From: CP2-2F sp034432555
GTDB lineage: Bacteria > Chloroflexota > Anaerolineae > Aggregatilineales > UBA2796
Assembly (NCBI GenBank): GCA_034432555.1
Contig: DAOUBW010000027.1
Location: forward strand, 1 to 64,000
Length of the DNA: 64,000 nucleotides
Direction of reading: 5' to 3'
This document shows, piece by piece, positions 23,949-33,040 of this stretch. A program made the translations under genes and the position numbers. The notes beneath the pieces were generated by a model. That model made no database searches. It saw only the letters and a program-made list of their open reading frames with translations, and was not told where the DNA came from. The first letter of the stretch is position 1. Each line of letters starts with the position of its first letter.

Positions 23949-26042
23949 TTGGCGAACGCTATGAAAGAGTATACCACCGAATTTATACGCAATGTAGCAT
24001 TGGTTGGGCATCAGGGTGCGGGCAAAACTAGCCTAAGCGAGGCACTGCTCTTTACGGCAGGCAACACCACGCGCATGGGCAAAATCGCCGATGGCAGCAC
24101 CATTTCCGATTATGATGAAGATGAAAAGGCGCGCCAACTCTCCATCAGCACTGCGCTCGTGCCGATTGAATTCCAAGATCACAAGATTAACCTGCTCGAT
24201 ACGCCCGGCTACACCGATTTTCAAGGTGAAGTGAAAAATGCCGTGCGCGTCTGCGATTCCGTGCTGGTCGTGGTAGATGCCGTTCACGGACCCGAAGTCG
24301 GCACAGAGCTGGCGTGGCAGTTTGCCGATGAATTTAACCAGCCCTTATTGGTGGTCATCAACAAGATCAACCGTGAGAACGCCAGCTTTCAGCGCACGCT
24401 GGAAGCGCTGCATGTGCGCTTCCCAGAGTATAAGTTTGTGCCAGTGCTGCTGCCGATTGGTGAAGGCGCAGCCTTTCAGGGCGTGATCAATGTGCTGACC
24501 CAAAAGGCATACTACGGTGCAGGCGCAGAGCGCAGCGAACCGCCTGCCGAGATGCTCTCCCAAATTGAGCAGGCACACCTTGCCCTGATCGAGGCGGCGG
24601 CGGAGGCAAGCAACGAACTGGTGGAGAAGTATTTTGAAACGCAGACGCTCAGCTTTGAGGAAATCCGTGATGGAATGCGGATGGCTGCCCGTGACGCTGA
24701 CCTGAAAACCGTGCCTGTGCTGGTTGCCAGCGGTGAGCTGAACATTGGCACCTACCCGATCCTTGAGGCGCTTTTGGTCTACGTCTCGCCGCCCTCACAG
24801 CGCCGCGTGGCGTTGGCAGGCAAGCCCGATGAAGAAGTCCAGTTCCTTGATCGCCCACAGTCGGACGACAAACCGCTGGGTGCCTTCGTCTTTAAGACCG
24901 TCTTTGATCGGTTCGTCGGCACTTTGAACTACTTCCGCATTTTCAGCGGCAAACTGGAGGGCGGACACAGCTATTTCAACGCCGAGAAAGGGCAAGAAGA
25001 ACGGCTCGGGCAGCTTTTGGTAATGCGCGGTAAGGAACAAATTCCCGTGCCTGTGCTGCACGCCGGCGATATTGGCGCAGTGGCAAAGCTGAGCGCTACC
25101 CAAACCGGCGATACGCTCTCCACCAAAGAGAAGCCGCTTATCATCCGCAAACCAACCTATCCAGATCCGATCTATTCGGTTGCCCTGGAGCCAAAGACGC
25201 AGGCAGATGGCACCAAGATGGGTACAGCGCTGACCCAGCTTGTCCAGGCAGACCCAACTCTCCAATGGCGGCAAGATTCAGATACCAAGCAGGTTGTGCT
25301 TTCGGGTATGGGCGATATTCATATCGCAGTCGCCATTGGGCGCGCCGAACGTATGGGCGTCGGCTTGAACATCTCTGTGCCAAAGGTGCCCTACCGCGAG
25401 ACAATCACCAAAACCAGCACCGCCATGTACCGCCACAAGAAGCAGACCGGCGGTGCCGGGCAGTTTGGGGAAGTGCATCTGCGCCTAGAGCCGCTGCCTG
25501 AAGGTGGCTATGAATATGTGAATGAAGTGGTCGGCGGTGCCATCTCGCACTCGTTCATCCCGTCTATCGAGAAGGGCGTCCGCTCGGTGATGGATCAGGG
25601 CGTGCTGGCGGGCTGCCCCATTGTGAACGTGAAAGTTGCTGTGGTGGATGGCAAGATGCACCCTGTCGACTCGAAGGATATTGCCTTCCAGATCGCCGGG
25701 CGCGAGGCATTCAAAGAGGCGTTCATGCAAGGCGCGCCATCCCTGCAAGAGCCGATCATGAATGTGCGCGTGGTGGTGCCAGAAGAAAACATGGGCGATG
25801 TGATCAGCGACCTGACCACACGGCGTGGGCGCGTGCTGGGTATGGATACCGAGAAAGGGCGCAGCGTGGTGACCGCGCATGTGCCGCTTGCCGAAATGCA
25901 GCGCTACAGCAACGATCTGCGCTCTATGACGGGCGGGCGCGGCGTCTACACTATGACCTTTGAGCGCTATGAGACCGTGCCGAGCCATGTGGCACAGCCG
26001 ATCATTGCCAGCTACAAGGCAGAGGCAAGCAGCGACGCCTAA
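23949..26042 (+). CDS. Elongation factor G-like translational GTPase (EF-G2 type)
   Basis: The 697-residue protein has all EF-G domains, ending with the domain IV/V signature 'VRGVSDLTTRRGR'-like 'VISDLTTRRGRVLGMD'. The G1 loop is GHQGAGKT (20-27) instead of the usual GHIDHGKT, as in the EF-G2 branch, and G3 is DTPG (84-87). G4 reads NKIN (138-141) where almost all translation GTPases have NKxD, so the residue that recognises guanine is Asn. The role of EF-G2-type proteins is not settled. Starts: TTG at 23949 has GGGAAAG 8 bases upstream; ATG at 23961 is the alternative. It has its own promoter and strong terminator. Confidence 0.88.
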   Translation: MANAMKEYTTEFIRNVALVGHQGAGKTSLSEALLFTAGNTTRMGKIADGSTISDYDEDEKARQLSISTALVPIEFQDHKINLLDTPGYTDFQGEVKNAVRVCDSVLVVVDAVHGPEVGTELAWQFADEFNQPLLVVINKINRENASFQRTLEALHVRFPEYKFVPVLLPIGEGAAFQGVINVLTQKAYYGAGAERSEPPAEMLSQIEQAHLALIEAAAEASNELVEKYFETQTLSFEEIRDGMRMAARDADLKTVPVLVASGELNIGTYPILEALLVYVSPPSQRRVALAGKPDEEVQFLDRPQSDDKPLGAFVFKTVFDRFVGTLNYFRIFSGKLEGGHSYFNAEKGQEERLGQLLVMRGKEQIPVPVLHAGDIGAVAKLSATQTGDTLSTKEKPLIIRKPTYPDPIYSVALEPKTQADGTKMGTALTQLVQADPTLQWRQDSDTKQVVLSGMGDIHIAVAIGRAERMGVGLNISVPKVPYRETITKTSTAMYRHKKQTGGAGQFGEVHLRLEPLPEGGYEYVNEVVGGAISHSFIPSIEKGVRSVMDQGVLAGCPIVNVKVAVVDGKMHPVDSKDIAFQIAGREAFKEAFMQGAPSLQEPIMNVRVVVPEENMGDVISDLTTRRGRVLGMDTEKGRSVVTAHVPLAEMQRYSNDLRSMTGGRGVYTMTFERYETVPSHVAQPIIASYKAEASSDA

Positions 26043-26069
26043 CGCACTTTCTGAGTGCCTCACAAACAC

Positions 26070-26115
26070 TGCGGCGGATGGGAAACTTTCCCATCCGCCG
26101 CATTTTGTTTTGTTG
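26070..26115 (+). terminator. Strong rho-independent terminator of the EF-G-like gene
   Basis: TGCGGCGGATGGGAAA (26070-26085) pairs with TTTCCCATCCGCCGCA (26087-26102), followed by TTTTGTTTTG. It lies 28 bases after the stop codon. Confidence 0.95.
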
Positions 26116-26133
26116 TGTCTTGTTGTGTAAGCG

Positions 26134-26164
26134 CTGAAGCTGATCATCTCTTGATCAGCTTCAG
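26134..26164 (-). terminator. 13-base-pair hairpin after the TadE-like gene
   Basis: CTGAAGCTGATCA (26134-26146) pairs perfectly with TGATCAGCTTCAG (26152-26164) around a 5-base loop, 13 bases past the stop of the minus-strand gene at 26178. No U-run follows on that strand, so it may stabilise the transcript end instead of terminating it. Confidence 0.5.
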
Positions 26165-26177
26165 TGCTGGTCGGTCG

Positions 26178-28907
26178 TTAGTTCCCGCAGAAGGGGAAGC
26201 ACGAGTCGTCCGGCAAGGTTGCCGTTGGCGGCGGTGTTGCCGTTGCCACAGGTGGTGGCGTATTGCTTGCCTTCTGCGTCACGGTTGGCGTTGGTGTGTT
26301 GGTGCGCGTTGGCGTGCGCGACGGCGTGCGTGTTGGCGTGCGCGTTGGTGTATTGGATGACGTTGGCGTGATGGATGGCGTCAGCGTGCGCGAGGGCGTG
26401 CGCGTTGGCGTGCGCGTGAAGGTCGGCGTGCGCGTTGGCGATGGCGTGAAGGTGCGCGACGGCGTGAGCGTTGGCGTGCGCGTTGGCGTGCGCGACGGCG
26501 TGAAGGTTGCCGTTGCCGTGTTGGTGCGCGATGCCGTTGGTGTGATGGACGGCGTGAGCGTGCGCGACGGCGTGAGCGTGATCGTCGGCGTGTTGGTTGG
26601 CGTGCGCGTGCGCGTTGGCGTGCGCGTTGGTGATGCCGTGAAGGTGCGCGACGGTGTGAAGGTCAGCGATGGTGTGAAGGTGCGCGACGGCGTGAAAGTC
26701 AGAGTTGGCGTCGTGGTGAAGGTGCGTGAGGGCGTCAGCGTGTTGGTTGCCGTGCCGATGGGCGTTGCCGCCGGTGGCAAGGTGATCACGCAGCCGTTAT
26801 CGAGCAGCACTGACGAGCCGTTGAAGTCCGAGACGAACACCAAGCCTGGGAACTGCGATTGCAAGTTCTGGTTGGTGCCGTCAAAGTCCACCCAGACGGC
26901 GTGCGAAGTGCCTACGTCAATCGAGGGCGAAGTGCGCCACTCAGCGTCGGTAGAGCGCCCAACCGTGGGCGAGGCTGTCTCACCGGGACTCTTCTCCCAC
27001 ATCACAACGGTATCCGTAGCGAAGGCGTTCGCACCTTTTGCCGCCATGCGCGGTAATGACATGCCGACAAAGTACCGCTTCCAGAACATATCAAAGCCGA
27101 CGATGGAGACGGGACGGTTGTAGGCAAGGTCGTTGTGGGCAAACTGGAAGCGCACCACGCCAAAGGTCTGGAAGGTGACGAAGGTGAATGAGTAGAGCGC
27201 GCAGTTTGGCGCAGTGGTTGGTGTTGGGCTGGGCGGCGTTGCCGTCGGGATGCCCGTGTAACGCACCACGCAGCGCTGACCGCCGCCGGTGCCGTCCTCG
27301 GTGAGTGTGATCTCAAGCTCGGTGAAGTCATGCCGTGTGAAGATGGTATTGAGATCAGCGGGACCGTTGACGAGGCGCATTTGCCAAGTGGTCGTCGCGC
27401 CGGTGCCTGGCACTGCACGGTTCACCCAACTGGGCGCGGTACCGTTCAGCCAGACGGGACGGTTGCGGTCAATCACATCGCCTGACCGCACGCGTGGCTG
27501 GCTGGTATCGTAATACCAAATGTTCGAGGGCTGCGTGCTGATCTTGACCTGATCAGGGTAGATGTTCGGGTAGATTTGATTCTCCGTCCATGCCACGCGC
27601 ATCGACTCGATGAACATCGGACCTGGGTTGGTGTTCTGGATATCCACCTGCACAAGGTTGTTCACAAGGCGCGGATCGCCGACAAAGCCGACATTCGTGC
27701 AACTTGGCGTTGCCGAAGGCGTCACCGTCCAAGAGGGCGTCAGTGACGGCGTTTGGGAGGGTGTTATGGTGCGGGTGGGCGTCGCAGAAGCCGGACCTGA
27801 ACCGCCGGGTGTGTTGCTTGGGCGCGGCGTAAAGGTGGGACCGCCAAGGTTGGGCAGTTCCAGCACACGCGCCGAACGGAAGACTTCGTTGATCATCGTG
27901 CGGCGTGCTTCAAGGCGGATGTAAGGCTCATCTACCAACGGCAGCGGCGTGATGAGTGGGTGATTGAAGTAGACCACCACTTCCACAAAGTCGCCCGGAC
28001 CACCCGGATCAAACTGATTGATGCCCTGCCGCAAGTTGAGATCACCGCCGTAATCGTTCAGGGCGTTCATGTCCACGCCATTAACCTCGACTACCTCGTT
28101 GATCGTACAGAGACGGATGCCCTCTGCCTGATAGCCGTAGACAGCCTTGTTAGAGGCGGTAGTGACGTGCGCCCGCTCGTTTTTGTAGCGCGGCGCGGTG
28201 GAGCTGAAACGCCCATCGCCCAACGCCAAGCGGGAGCTGCACACGAAGACGTGGAACCAGCCCGATTGCGTGGAGCCATCGCCGCCCGGCTCGGTGTTGA
28301 TGCCCGTACCGGGAATGCGGTACCACGGCGCTAGGGCTAAGCCGCCTGCGCCCACACGCGCCGCTGTCGTCATGGAGACGAGGCGCAGCACGTCTTGACG
28401 CAACCAGCGGTGTTCATCAATGCCGGGATCGCAGTTAATGCCATTATAGCGCGAGGCGAAAAACGACTCATCATCAGGCACCGGCGAAGGACCGGCGAAC
28501 TGATCGAAATGGAAGCGGTCGCCATTGATGGTCGTGCCAGCTGGGTTGAATGCGCCGAATTGATCGCCAAAGCGGCACGGCACACCATCGCCACTTTGCC
28601 CGGTGCCACCGGTGCCATCTGCCCATGGGTCTAGCACATTGTTGGGAATGTGTGGCGTCCATGGGTTATCAATGTTGTTGAAAAGCTGCTGATCATAGCG
28701 CCCGGTGACGCCATAACGGGCAGCAGCGCGGGCGGCATTTTGAATGGTCAGCCACGCTTGGAAGATGCGCCCAAACTCGATGATGCCCCAGATCAACATG
28801 AGCAGAATTGGCAGGGTCAGTGCAAATTCCACTAAGGTTTGCCCTCTGCGACGGGCGCGTTTCGTCGCAGAAAGTGGGGTGTTGGATTGGCGGCGAAGAT
28901 TGAACAT
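26178..28907 (-). CDS. TadE-like surface protein with long Thr/Pro stalk
   Basis: The 909-residue protein begins with a TadE/TadG pilin-like N-terminus: basic residues, then 'GQTLVEFALTLPILL' with the conserved Glu, and a single membrane helix. About 300 residues of beta-rich domain follow, then a first Thr/Pro block (about 365-395), a second beta-rich region, and a C-terminal stalk of some 150 residues made of TP(S/T)RT-type repeats, ending 'DDSCFPFCGN'. It is probably secreted and anchored by its N-terminus, with an extended, perhaps glycosylated stalk. Last of three co-oriented genes, 21 bases after the VWA gene. Start and stalk lengths are clear; the function of the globular parts is unknown. 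Confidence 0.8.
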   Translation of the reverse strand: MFNLRRQSNTPLSATKRARRRGQTLVEFALTLPILLMLIWGIIEFGRIFQAWLTIQNAARAAARYGVTGRYDQQLFNNIDNPWTPHIPNNVLDPWADGTGGTGQSGDGVPCRFGDQFGAFNPAGTTINGDRFHFDQFAGPSPVPDDESFFASRYNGINCDPGIDEHRWLRQDVLRLVSMTTAARVGAGGLALAPWYRIPGTGINTEPGGDGSTQSGWFHVFVCSSRLALGDGRFSSTAPRYKNERAHVTTASNKAVYGYQAEGIRLCTINEVVEVNGVDMNALNDYGGDLNLRQGINQFDPGGPGDFVEVVVYFNHPLITPLPLVDEPYIRLEARRTMINEVFRSARVLELPNLGGPTFTPRPSNTPGGSGPASATPTRTITPSQTPSLTPSWTVTPSATPSCTNVGFVGDPRLVNNLVQVDIQNTNPGPMFIESMRVAWTENQIYPNIYPDQVKISTQPSNIWYYDTSQPRVRSGDVIDRNRPVWLNGTAPSWVNRAVPGTGATTTWQMRLVNGPADLNTIFTRHDFTELEITLTEDGTGGGQRCVVRYTGIPTATPPSPTPTTAPNCALYSFTFVTFQTFGVVRFQFAHNDLAYNRPVSIVGFDMFWKRYFVGMSLPRMAAKGANAFATDTVVMWEKSPGETASPTVGRSTDAEWRTSPSIDVGTSHAVWVDFDGTNQNLQSQFPGLVFVSDFNGSSVLLDNGCVITLPPAATPIGTATNTLTPSRTFTTTPTLTFTPSRTFTPSLTFTPSRTFTASPTRTPTRTRTPTNTPTITLTPSRTLTPSITPTASRTNTATATFTPSRTPTRTPTLTPSRTFTPSPTRTPTFTRTPTRTPSRTLTPSITPTSSNTPTRTPTRTPSRTPTRTNTPTPTVTQKASNTPPPVATATPPPTATLPDDSCFPFCGN
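26280..26760 (-). repeat. Degenerate Thr/Pro-coding repeat
   Basis: On the plus strand this stretch is nearly continuous variations of GGCGTGCGCGTTGGC and GGCGTGAAGGTGCGC, encoding TPTRTPSRTFTPS-like sequence on the minus strand. Copies differ in base and codon use, so it is an old or mutating array, not a perfect tandem repeat. A similar but shorter array occurs in the kinase at 6870-7140. Confidence 0.85.
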
Positions 28908-28928
28908 AGCCGTAGAGTCCCCTAAAAG

Positions 28929-31577
28929 TTAACGCGAAAGCCGTGTGAACAAGCGCCCTGCAATTTCGGTGAAGGCATCATTCACGGCACGAATATCCTT
29001 AGCGAACCAGAACTGACCGCAGCTTGTGCGAGCGGCATTTTCATAGGTTGCATCGCCTGGGTTGGCAGTGCGCAAGGCGCCGTTGCTGTAGTCATACTGC
29101 GCGCACGGATCCGGTGGCTTAGATGGGTCTACGATAGTACGCCCATCTTGCACAACCAGATAGCGCGAGTCGCCTGTGGGCGGGAAGTAACGCTCGGTCC
29201 CCAGCATAGTTTGCATCTGAGCAAGGGTTGGGCGCGTAGCGCGGTACCATGCCTGCAAGTGGTTATCAACCACGCCGTTATCGCCTGCGTCGGCAATGTA
29301 GCGCAGCACCTTAATGCCAAGGATGTTCTCGCCAATGTTGGTAAGCTGCCCTTGTGCATTCTTCTGGGCAAAGAAGATGGTGAACATGGCGATGAAGTTG
29401 CCCTTCTGCACAGCGCTGAACTCGATCAAGCCTGCAAAGTCTGCCTGATCACGGGTGTAGTCATCAGGGTCATAGCGATCATCGCAGCGCCCACCGTTCA
29501 GGTTCAAGCGCCCAAAGTCATCCATGCAGAAGTGGCGTGTATCAGGATGTCCGTCAAGGCATTCGGGCAAAGCAGGCTCACCACGCCAACCAACGGGATT
29601 GCCGTCAGCGCCGAGCAAACTATCCCACCAGAAAGGCTTGGTGTCGTTGGCGGTACACTGTGGCAGCACCGGTCCCAAACCGCTGTTGGTTGGGTTGTTC
29701 GGACCTTCGTTCTGGTTGTTGGCAGTGCAGAAGGTGTACCACGGGCAGAAGCCAAAGCTGGCGCGGTAGGTGCCATCCTCATACTGGGACTGTCCCCACG
29801 GGATCGTCTCAGGTCCGCCAGCGGGCGGCCAGCCATTCTCTGGCACGCAGAACTGCGGCTCACGACCTGCCTTCGGATCGAGGAAGAAGCTATCCTGACC
29901 GTCAATGACGCTATCGCCGTTATAGTCTTGGAAGTAGCGGCAGTAGCGGATGATCTCGTCAGGCGAGAGATCGCTTGGCTTCCAGGTGCCGGGGCCTGAA
30001 ATGCCGCTGCCAGCTGGGACTGCCAGCCAATTCAGGTTAGAGCTGCCAACGCCAGAGGCTTGTCCGCTGCCCAAGAAGAAGCGGTAATCAGGCGTGCGGT
30101 TTGGGTAACCATCAGTCAGCAGCACCATCACCCAAACAGCCTCACGGCGGATGTAGTTGGGATTAACCAACTCGGCACGCGCCTGAAAAACGCCGCCGCC
30201 CATGTTCGTATCGTTGCACTGCACTTGCGTCCAGTAATTCCGCACGCGGCGGAAGTTCACATAGTCGGGGTCACGGATGGGTTGCGTGGTGTAGCACTGA
30301 CGTGGGCTTTGCCGTCCGGTCAGGTTCACCGAGACGCCAACCTTCTCATTGAGGGTCTGCACAGCGGTGATTTTATCCACAATGAAGGGCGGTGCTGCCT
30401 GCTCTTCGGCACGGGTGGCAAACACGCCTGCCTTCACCGTCTTGACCTCAGCGCTGAAGGTGACCAGCACTAGGCGGTCGCCACGCACGAAGTCAAGGCG
30501 TTTGATGAAGCGCCGTGCCGCATCGCGCACTTGCTTAAAGGGCTGGCAGATCAGGTCGCTAAAGTTGTTATCGGGCAAGCCGCTCAACACACGCGAGGCA
30601 GCGCCAAAGCCAAGCTCAGGGTGCGTAGCATTGGTCATGATCAGCGCCTGTGGTAGGCTTGGGTTATCGTAGATATACCAATTCATGCGGTCATAATCGC
30701 CGCTGGTGGGCGGGGTAAGCTGTGTGGTTGGGTCGTTGCAGCAGCCCGCCCACGCATAGTTGGAGGCGTAGTTCACCTCGCTGCCCAAAAAGGTTGGGTC
30801 AGCATACCAACATTCACGGCGGATAGCGGGCGCACCGAGATACATGCCAGTATCAGGGACGGGTGGCTCAGGGCGTGCATCCGCCACATCGCCGGGCGTT
30901 GTCTTATAAGAGTACGGTTGCAGCCCTAAGCTGACGAATGGCTCAAAGGCGCGCAGATTCTCGCGGTTGTCGGTCTGCCCTGACGGGATGGCGTAGGTGC
31001 GTTGCGCGTAGTAGGTCTCGGTGGACATGGAGAGTGAGGTATCAATCACCAACGCCACATCCAACACAGCCGTCTGCGAAACAGAACTCGCCTCTAGGAT
31101 AACTTCCGGTCCCCAGATCAGGGAGAGGAAGGTCGTTGGTGAGCGCACTTGGGCGGTGACGCGCACTAATTTTTGCGGATCAGGGCGGCACAATTCCGAA
31201 GGCGGCACCTTGTTCAAAAGCGCCGGCAGCGGGTCTGAGCCGGGATTGGCGCGCACGTAGTCCGCCATTTCGGTTTCGCAGGTATCCACAAAAACAGTGC
31301 TAACATCAATGTTGCCCTGCAATTGGATGAACTGCTGGGCAGCTGCCACAAGGGTACGGTAATCTGTGCCTTCGCGCACTTGCCCTGCTGCGGCAATGGC
31401 TGCCGCGTCTACGGCACGGGTGAGGGCGCTGTAGCGCACCAACATCAAGCCGACATCTACGGCAATGCCCACAAAAGCGATCAAGCCGATGAATGCAACT
31501 GCCACAATCAGCAAAGATTGCCCGTTGCGGCTGCGGCGGTTCATCAGGCGAACGAACTGGCTGAAAGATGACTGCAT
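28929..31577 (-). CDS. TadG-like protein with von Willebrand A domain
   Basis: An 882-residue protein. The N-terminus is TadG-like ('GQSLLIVAVAFIGLIAFVGI' membrane helix, then 'VDAAAIAAAGQV'). A von Willebrand factor A domain follows, with the metal-ion adhesion motif DTSLS (179-183) after 'VALVI' and a later 'VMVLLTDGYPN' strand; it is interrupted by a long insertion rich in Cys, Trp and Asn. The VWA domain suggests metal-dependent adhesion or assembly outside the cell. Gap to the next gene is 21 bases and to the previous one 27, so all three are one operon. An alternative start is the ATG 11 codons inside. Confidence 0.85.
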   Translation of the reverse strand: MQSSFSQFVRLMNRRSRNGQSLLIVAVAFIGLIAFVGIAVDVGLMLVRYSALTRAVDAAAIAAAGQVREGTDYRTLVAAAQQFIQLQGNIDVSTVFVDTCETEMADYVRANPGSDPLPALLNKVPPSELCRPDPQKLVRVTAQVRSPTTFLSLIWGPEVILEASSVSQTAVLDVALVIDTSLSMSTETYYAQRTYAIPSGQTDNRENLRAFEPFVSLGLQPYSYKTTPGDVADARPEPPVPDTGMYLGAPAIRRECWYADPTFLGSEVNYASNYAWAGCCNDPTTQLTPPTSGDYDRMNWYIYDNPSLPQALIMTNATHPELGFGAASRVLSGLPDNNFSDLICQPFKQVRDAARRFIKRLDFVRGDRLVLVTFSAEVKTVKAGVFATRAEEQAAPPFIVDKITAVQTLNEKVGVSVNLTGRQSPRQCYTTQPIRDPDYVNFRRVRNYWTQVQCNDTNMGGGVFQARAELVNPNYIRREAVWVMVLLTDGYPNRTPDYRFFLGSGQASGVGSSNLNWLAVPAGSGISGPGTWKPSDLSPDEIIRYCRYFQDYNGDSVIDGQDSFFLDPKAGREPQFCVPENGWPPAGGPETIPWGQSQYEDGTYRASFGFCPWYTFCTANNQNEGPNNPTNSGLGPVLPQCTANDTKPFWWDSLLGADGNPVGWRGEPALPECLDGHPDTRHFCMDDFGRLNLNGGRCDDRYDPDDYTRDQADFAGLIEFSAVQKGNFIAMFTIFFAQKNAQGQLTNIGENILGIKVLRYIADAGDNGVVDNHLQAWYRATRPTLAQMQTMLGTERYFPPTGDSRYLVVQDGRTIVDPSKPPDPCAQYDYSNGALRTANPGDATYENAARTSCGQFWFAKDIRAVNDAFTEIAGRLFTRLSR

Positions 31578-31604
31578 CGAGTCTGCCTCCTTTCTGCTGC
31601 CATA

Positions 31605-32801
31605 CTATTCTTCAGGTGTGGCAGTTGCCTGCGCACCGGGCGCAGGGAAAAAGCCGAAAACGTGAAAGACGGGATCATTGGCAAGCGAACCATCTGCGCC
31701 AGCGAAGAAGCCGCCGCCAAAGAGCGCTGCAATCGGTTGGAAGAAGCGCGGGTGATACTGCCAATACATCTCCACCAAGACCAAGCCGCCGTTCGGGCGG
31801 TAGACTTCTAGCCCGGTGGTGGAGAGCGTCAGGTTCAGCCGCGTTTCGACATCCTGCACCGTAAACTTGGAGCCTAAGCAGTAGTTGTTGGGATCGCTGT
31901 TGTTGTAGGTGCCAATGGCGTTGCCCGTAAAGACAAAGCCACGAATGCCTTGCGAAACAGTCGTGATATGCTCACGCGGGTTGTCGTAGCGCGGGTCGCC
32001 AACGGTCAGCCCATAGCCGAGTTCGTCAATATCAGCAGGGCGCCCCGTGCGCCACATCGAATAGACATCCGGCGTTTTGTAGTCAAACGGATCGCGGTTA
32101 TCGCCGCCGCCTTCAGTGGTGGTGCAGTAGCGGTTGTCACGCGGATAACGCCCCGTCACGCGCATGTAGAGGCGGTTGCTCGGCACCGTCGGTCCGAAGG
32201 TACCACCCGTCACCGATCCCTTGAAGGGTTTGTTGAAATCCATTATGGTGTAGGAGAAGGCAGAGACGACAATATCGTTCTTGGTAAATTCGGCGGTGCG
32301 GTCAGGGCTGCCGGGCGGAATGTCGCCATCTCCGCCCCATGGGCGCGCATCCTCAAATTCCATCGGATACATGCTCAGGATGATTTGGCAGACCACTGCA
32401 TCAAAGAAGCCGTAATTGCCCTCAGGACCGACTGTGTAGTTATACAGCGCGGCGTTTGGACCGCGCGGCACACGCCGATTTTGGTTGATGTTATCGCCCA
32501 AGTTGTACAGGTGGCTAACGCCATCGGACGGCACAAAGGTATCGCAATCAAGGCGATTATAGTTGCGCGTATCCGCATCATTCCAAAAGACCGGGCTAAG
32601 GTTGGCACCCCGACGCCCTGCCTCACGCACAAGGTCTAGCATGGTTAAATAATAGTTCATGGCAAAGCCCATCTCTGCCAAACCCAACACCATCAAGATG
32701 AGGATCGGGAAGGTGATCGCCGATTCGACGATGCTCTGCCCTTTGGCGCCGCTTGGCTTCCCATCTAAGATGTTGATTACTTTTCCCCACGTTTTTCGCA
32801 T
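31605..32801 (-). CDS. TadE-like surface protein
   Basis: The 398-residue first gene of the Tad-like operon. Its N-terminus has the TadE signature 'GQSIVESAITFPILILMVLG' with the conserved Glu, then 'VREAGRRGANL', the usual post-helix segment. The rest is a beta-rich exported domain with Asn, Tyr and Gly and a late Pro-rich hydrophobic end. It lacks the Thr/Pro stalk of its paralogue at 26178. It probably sits in the membrane with the large domain outside. No prepilin peptidase, secretion ATPase or TadB/C membrane genes are in the window. Confidence 0.82.
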   Translation of the reverse strand: MRKTWGKVINILDGKPSGAKGQSIVESAITFPILILMVLGLAEMGFAMNYYLTMLDLVREAGRRGANLSPVFWNDADTRNYNRLDCDTFVPSDGVSHLYNLGDNINQNRRVPRGPNAALYNYTVGPEGNYGFFDAVVCQIILSMYPMEFEDARPWGGDGDIPPGSPDRTAEFTKNDIVVSAFSYTIMDFNKPFKGSVTGGTFGPTVPSNRLYMRVTGRYPRDNRYCTTTEGGGDNRDPFDYKTPDVYSMWRTGRPADIDELGYGLTVGDPRYDNPREHITTVSQGIRGFVFTGNAIGTYNNSDPNNYCLGSKFTVQDVETRLNLTLSTTGLEVYRPNGGLVLVEMYWQYHPRFFQPIAALFGGGFFAGADGSLANDPVFHVFGFFPAPGAQATATPEE

Positions 32802-33024
32802 AGGTATCCCTCAAAAGCTGCTGTCGGCATCGGCGTTGCTGCCCCCACCACCACGCGGATTTCTGCTCGAATAGAGTACCGCTGCAAACATCATACCACA
32901 GGGCATATACAGGGTGTTGTCGTAAAATGTAGGGAGTCTGTAAGGATTTGTAGGCTTCCCAATCATTCGTTTAAGCGCCGTTTGTGCAAGGCAAGAGCCG
33001 CGTTGCCAACTTTGGGGCGGAACG

Positions 33025-33033
33025 TGGTAAAAT
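33025..33033 (+). promoter_or_regulatory. Extended -10 promoter (TGGTAAAAT) next to the glycosyltransferase start
   Basis: TGG plus TAAAAT ends 8 bases before the ATG at 33041, so transcription would start at or next to the start codon. This suggests a leaderless or near-leaderless message; no ribosome-binding site is visible between the two. Confidence 0.55.
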
Positions 33034-33040
33034 AACAGCC

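Noticed and set aside
26280..26760. CRISPR-like repetitive pattern
   Set aside because: Units are short, irregular, in frame with a protein and without unique spacers.
26263..27123. Long Val/Gly-rich reading frame on the plus strand
   Set aside because: It is antisense to the Thr/Pro array of the TadE-like gene, with no ribosome site and no motif.
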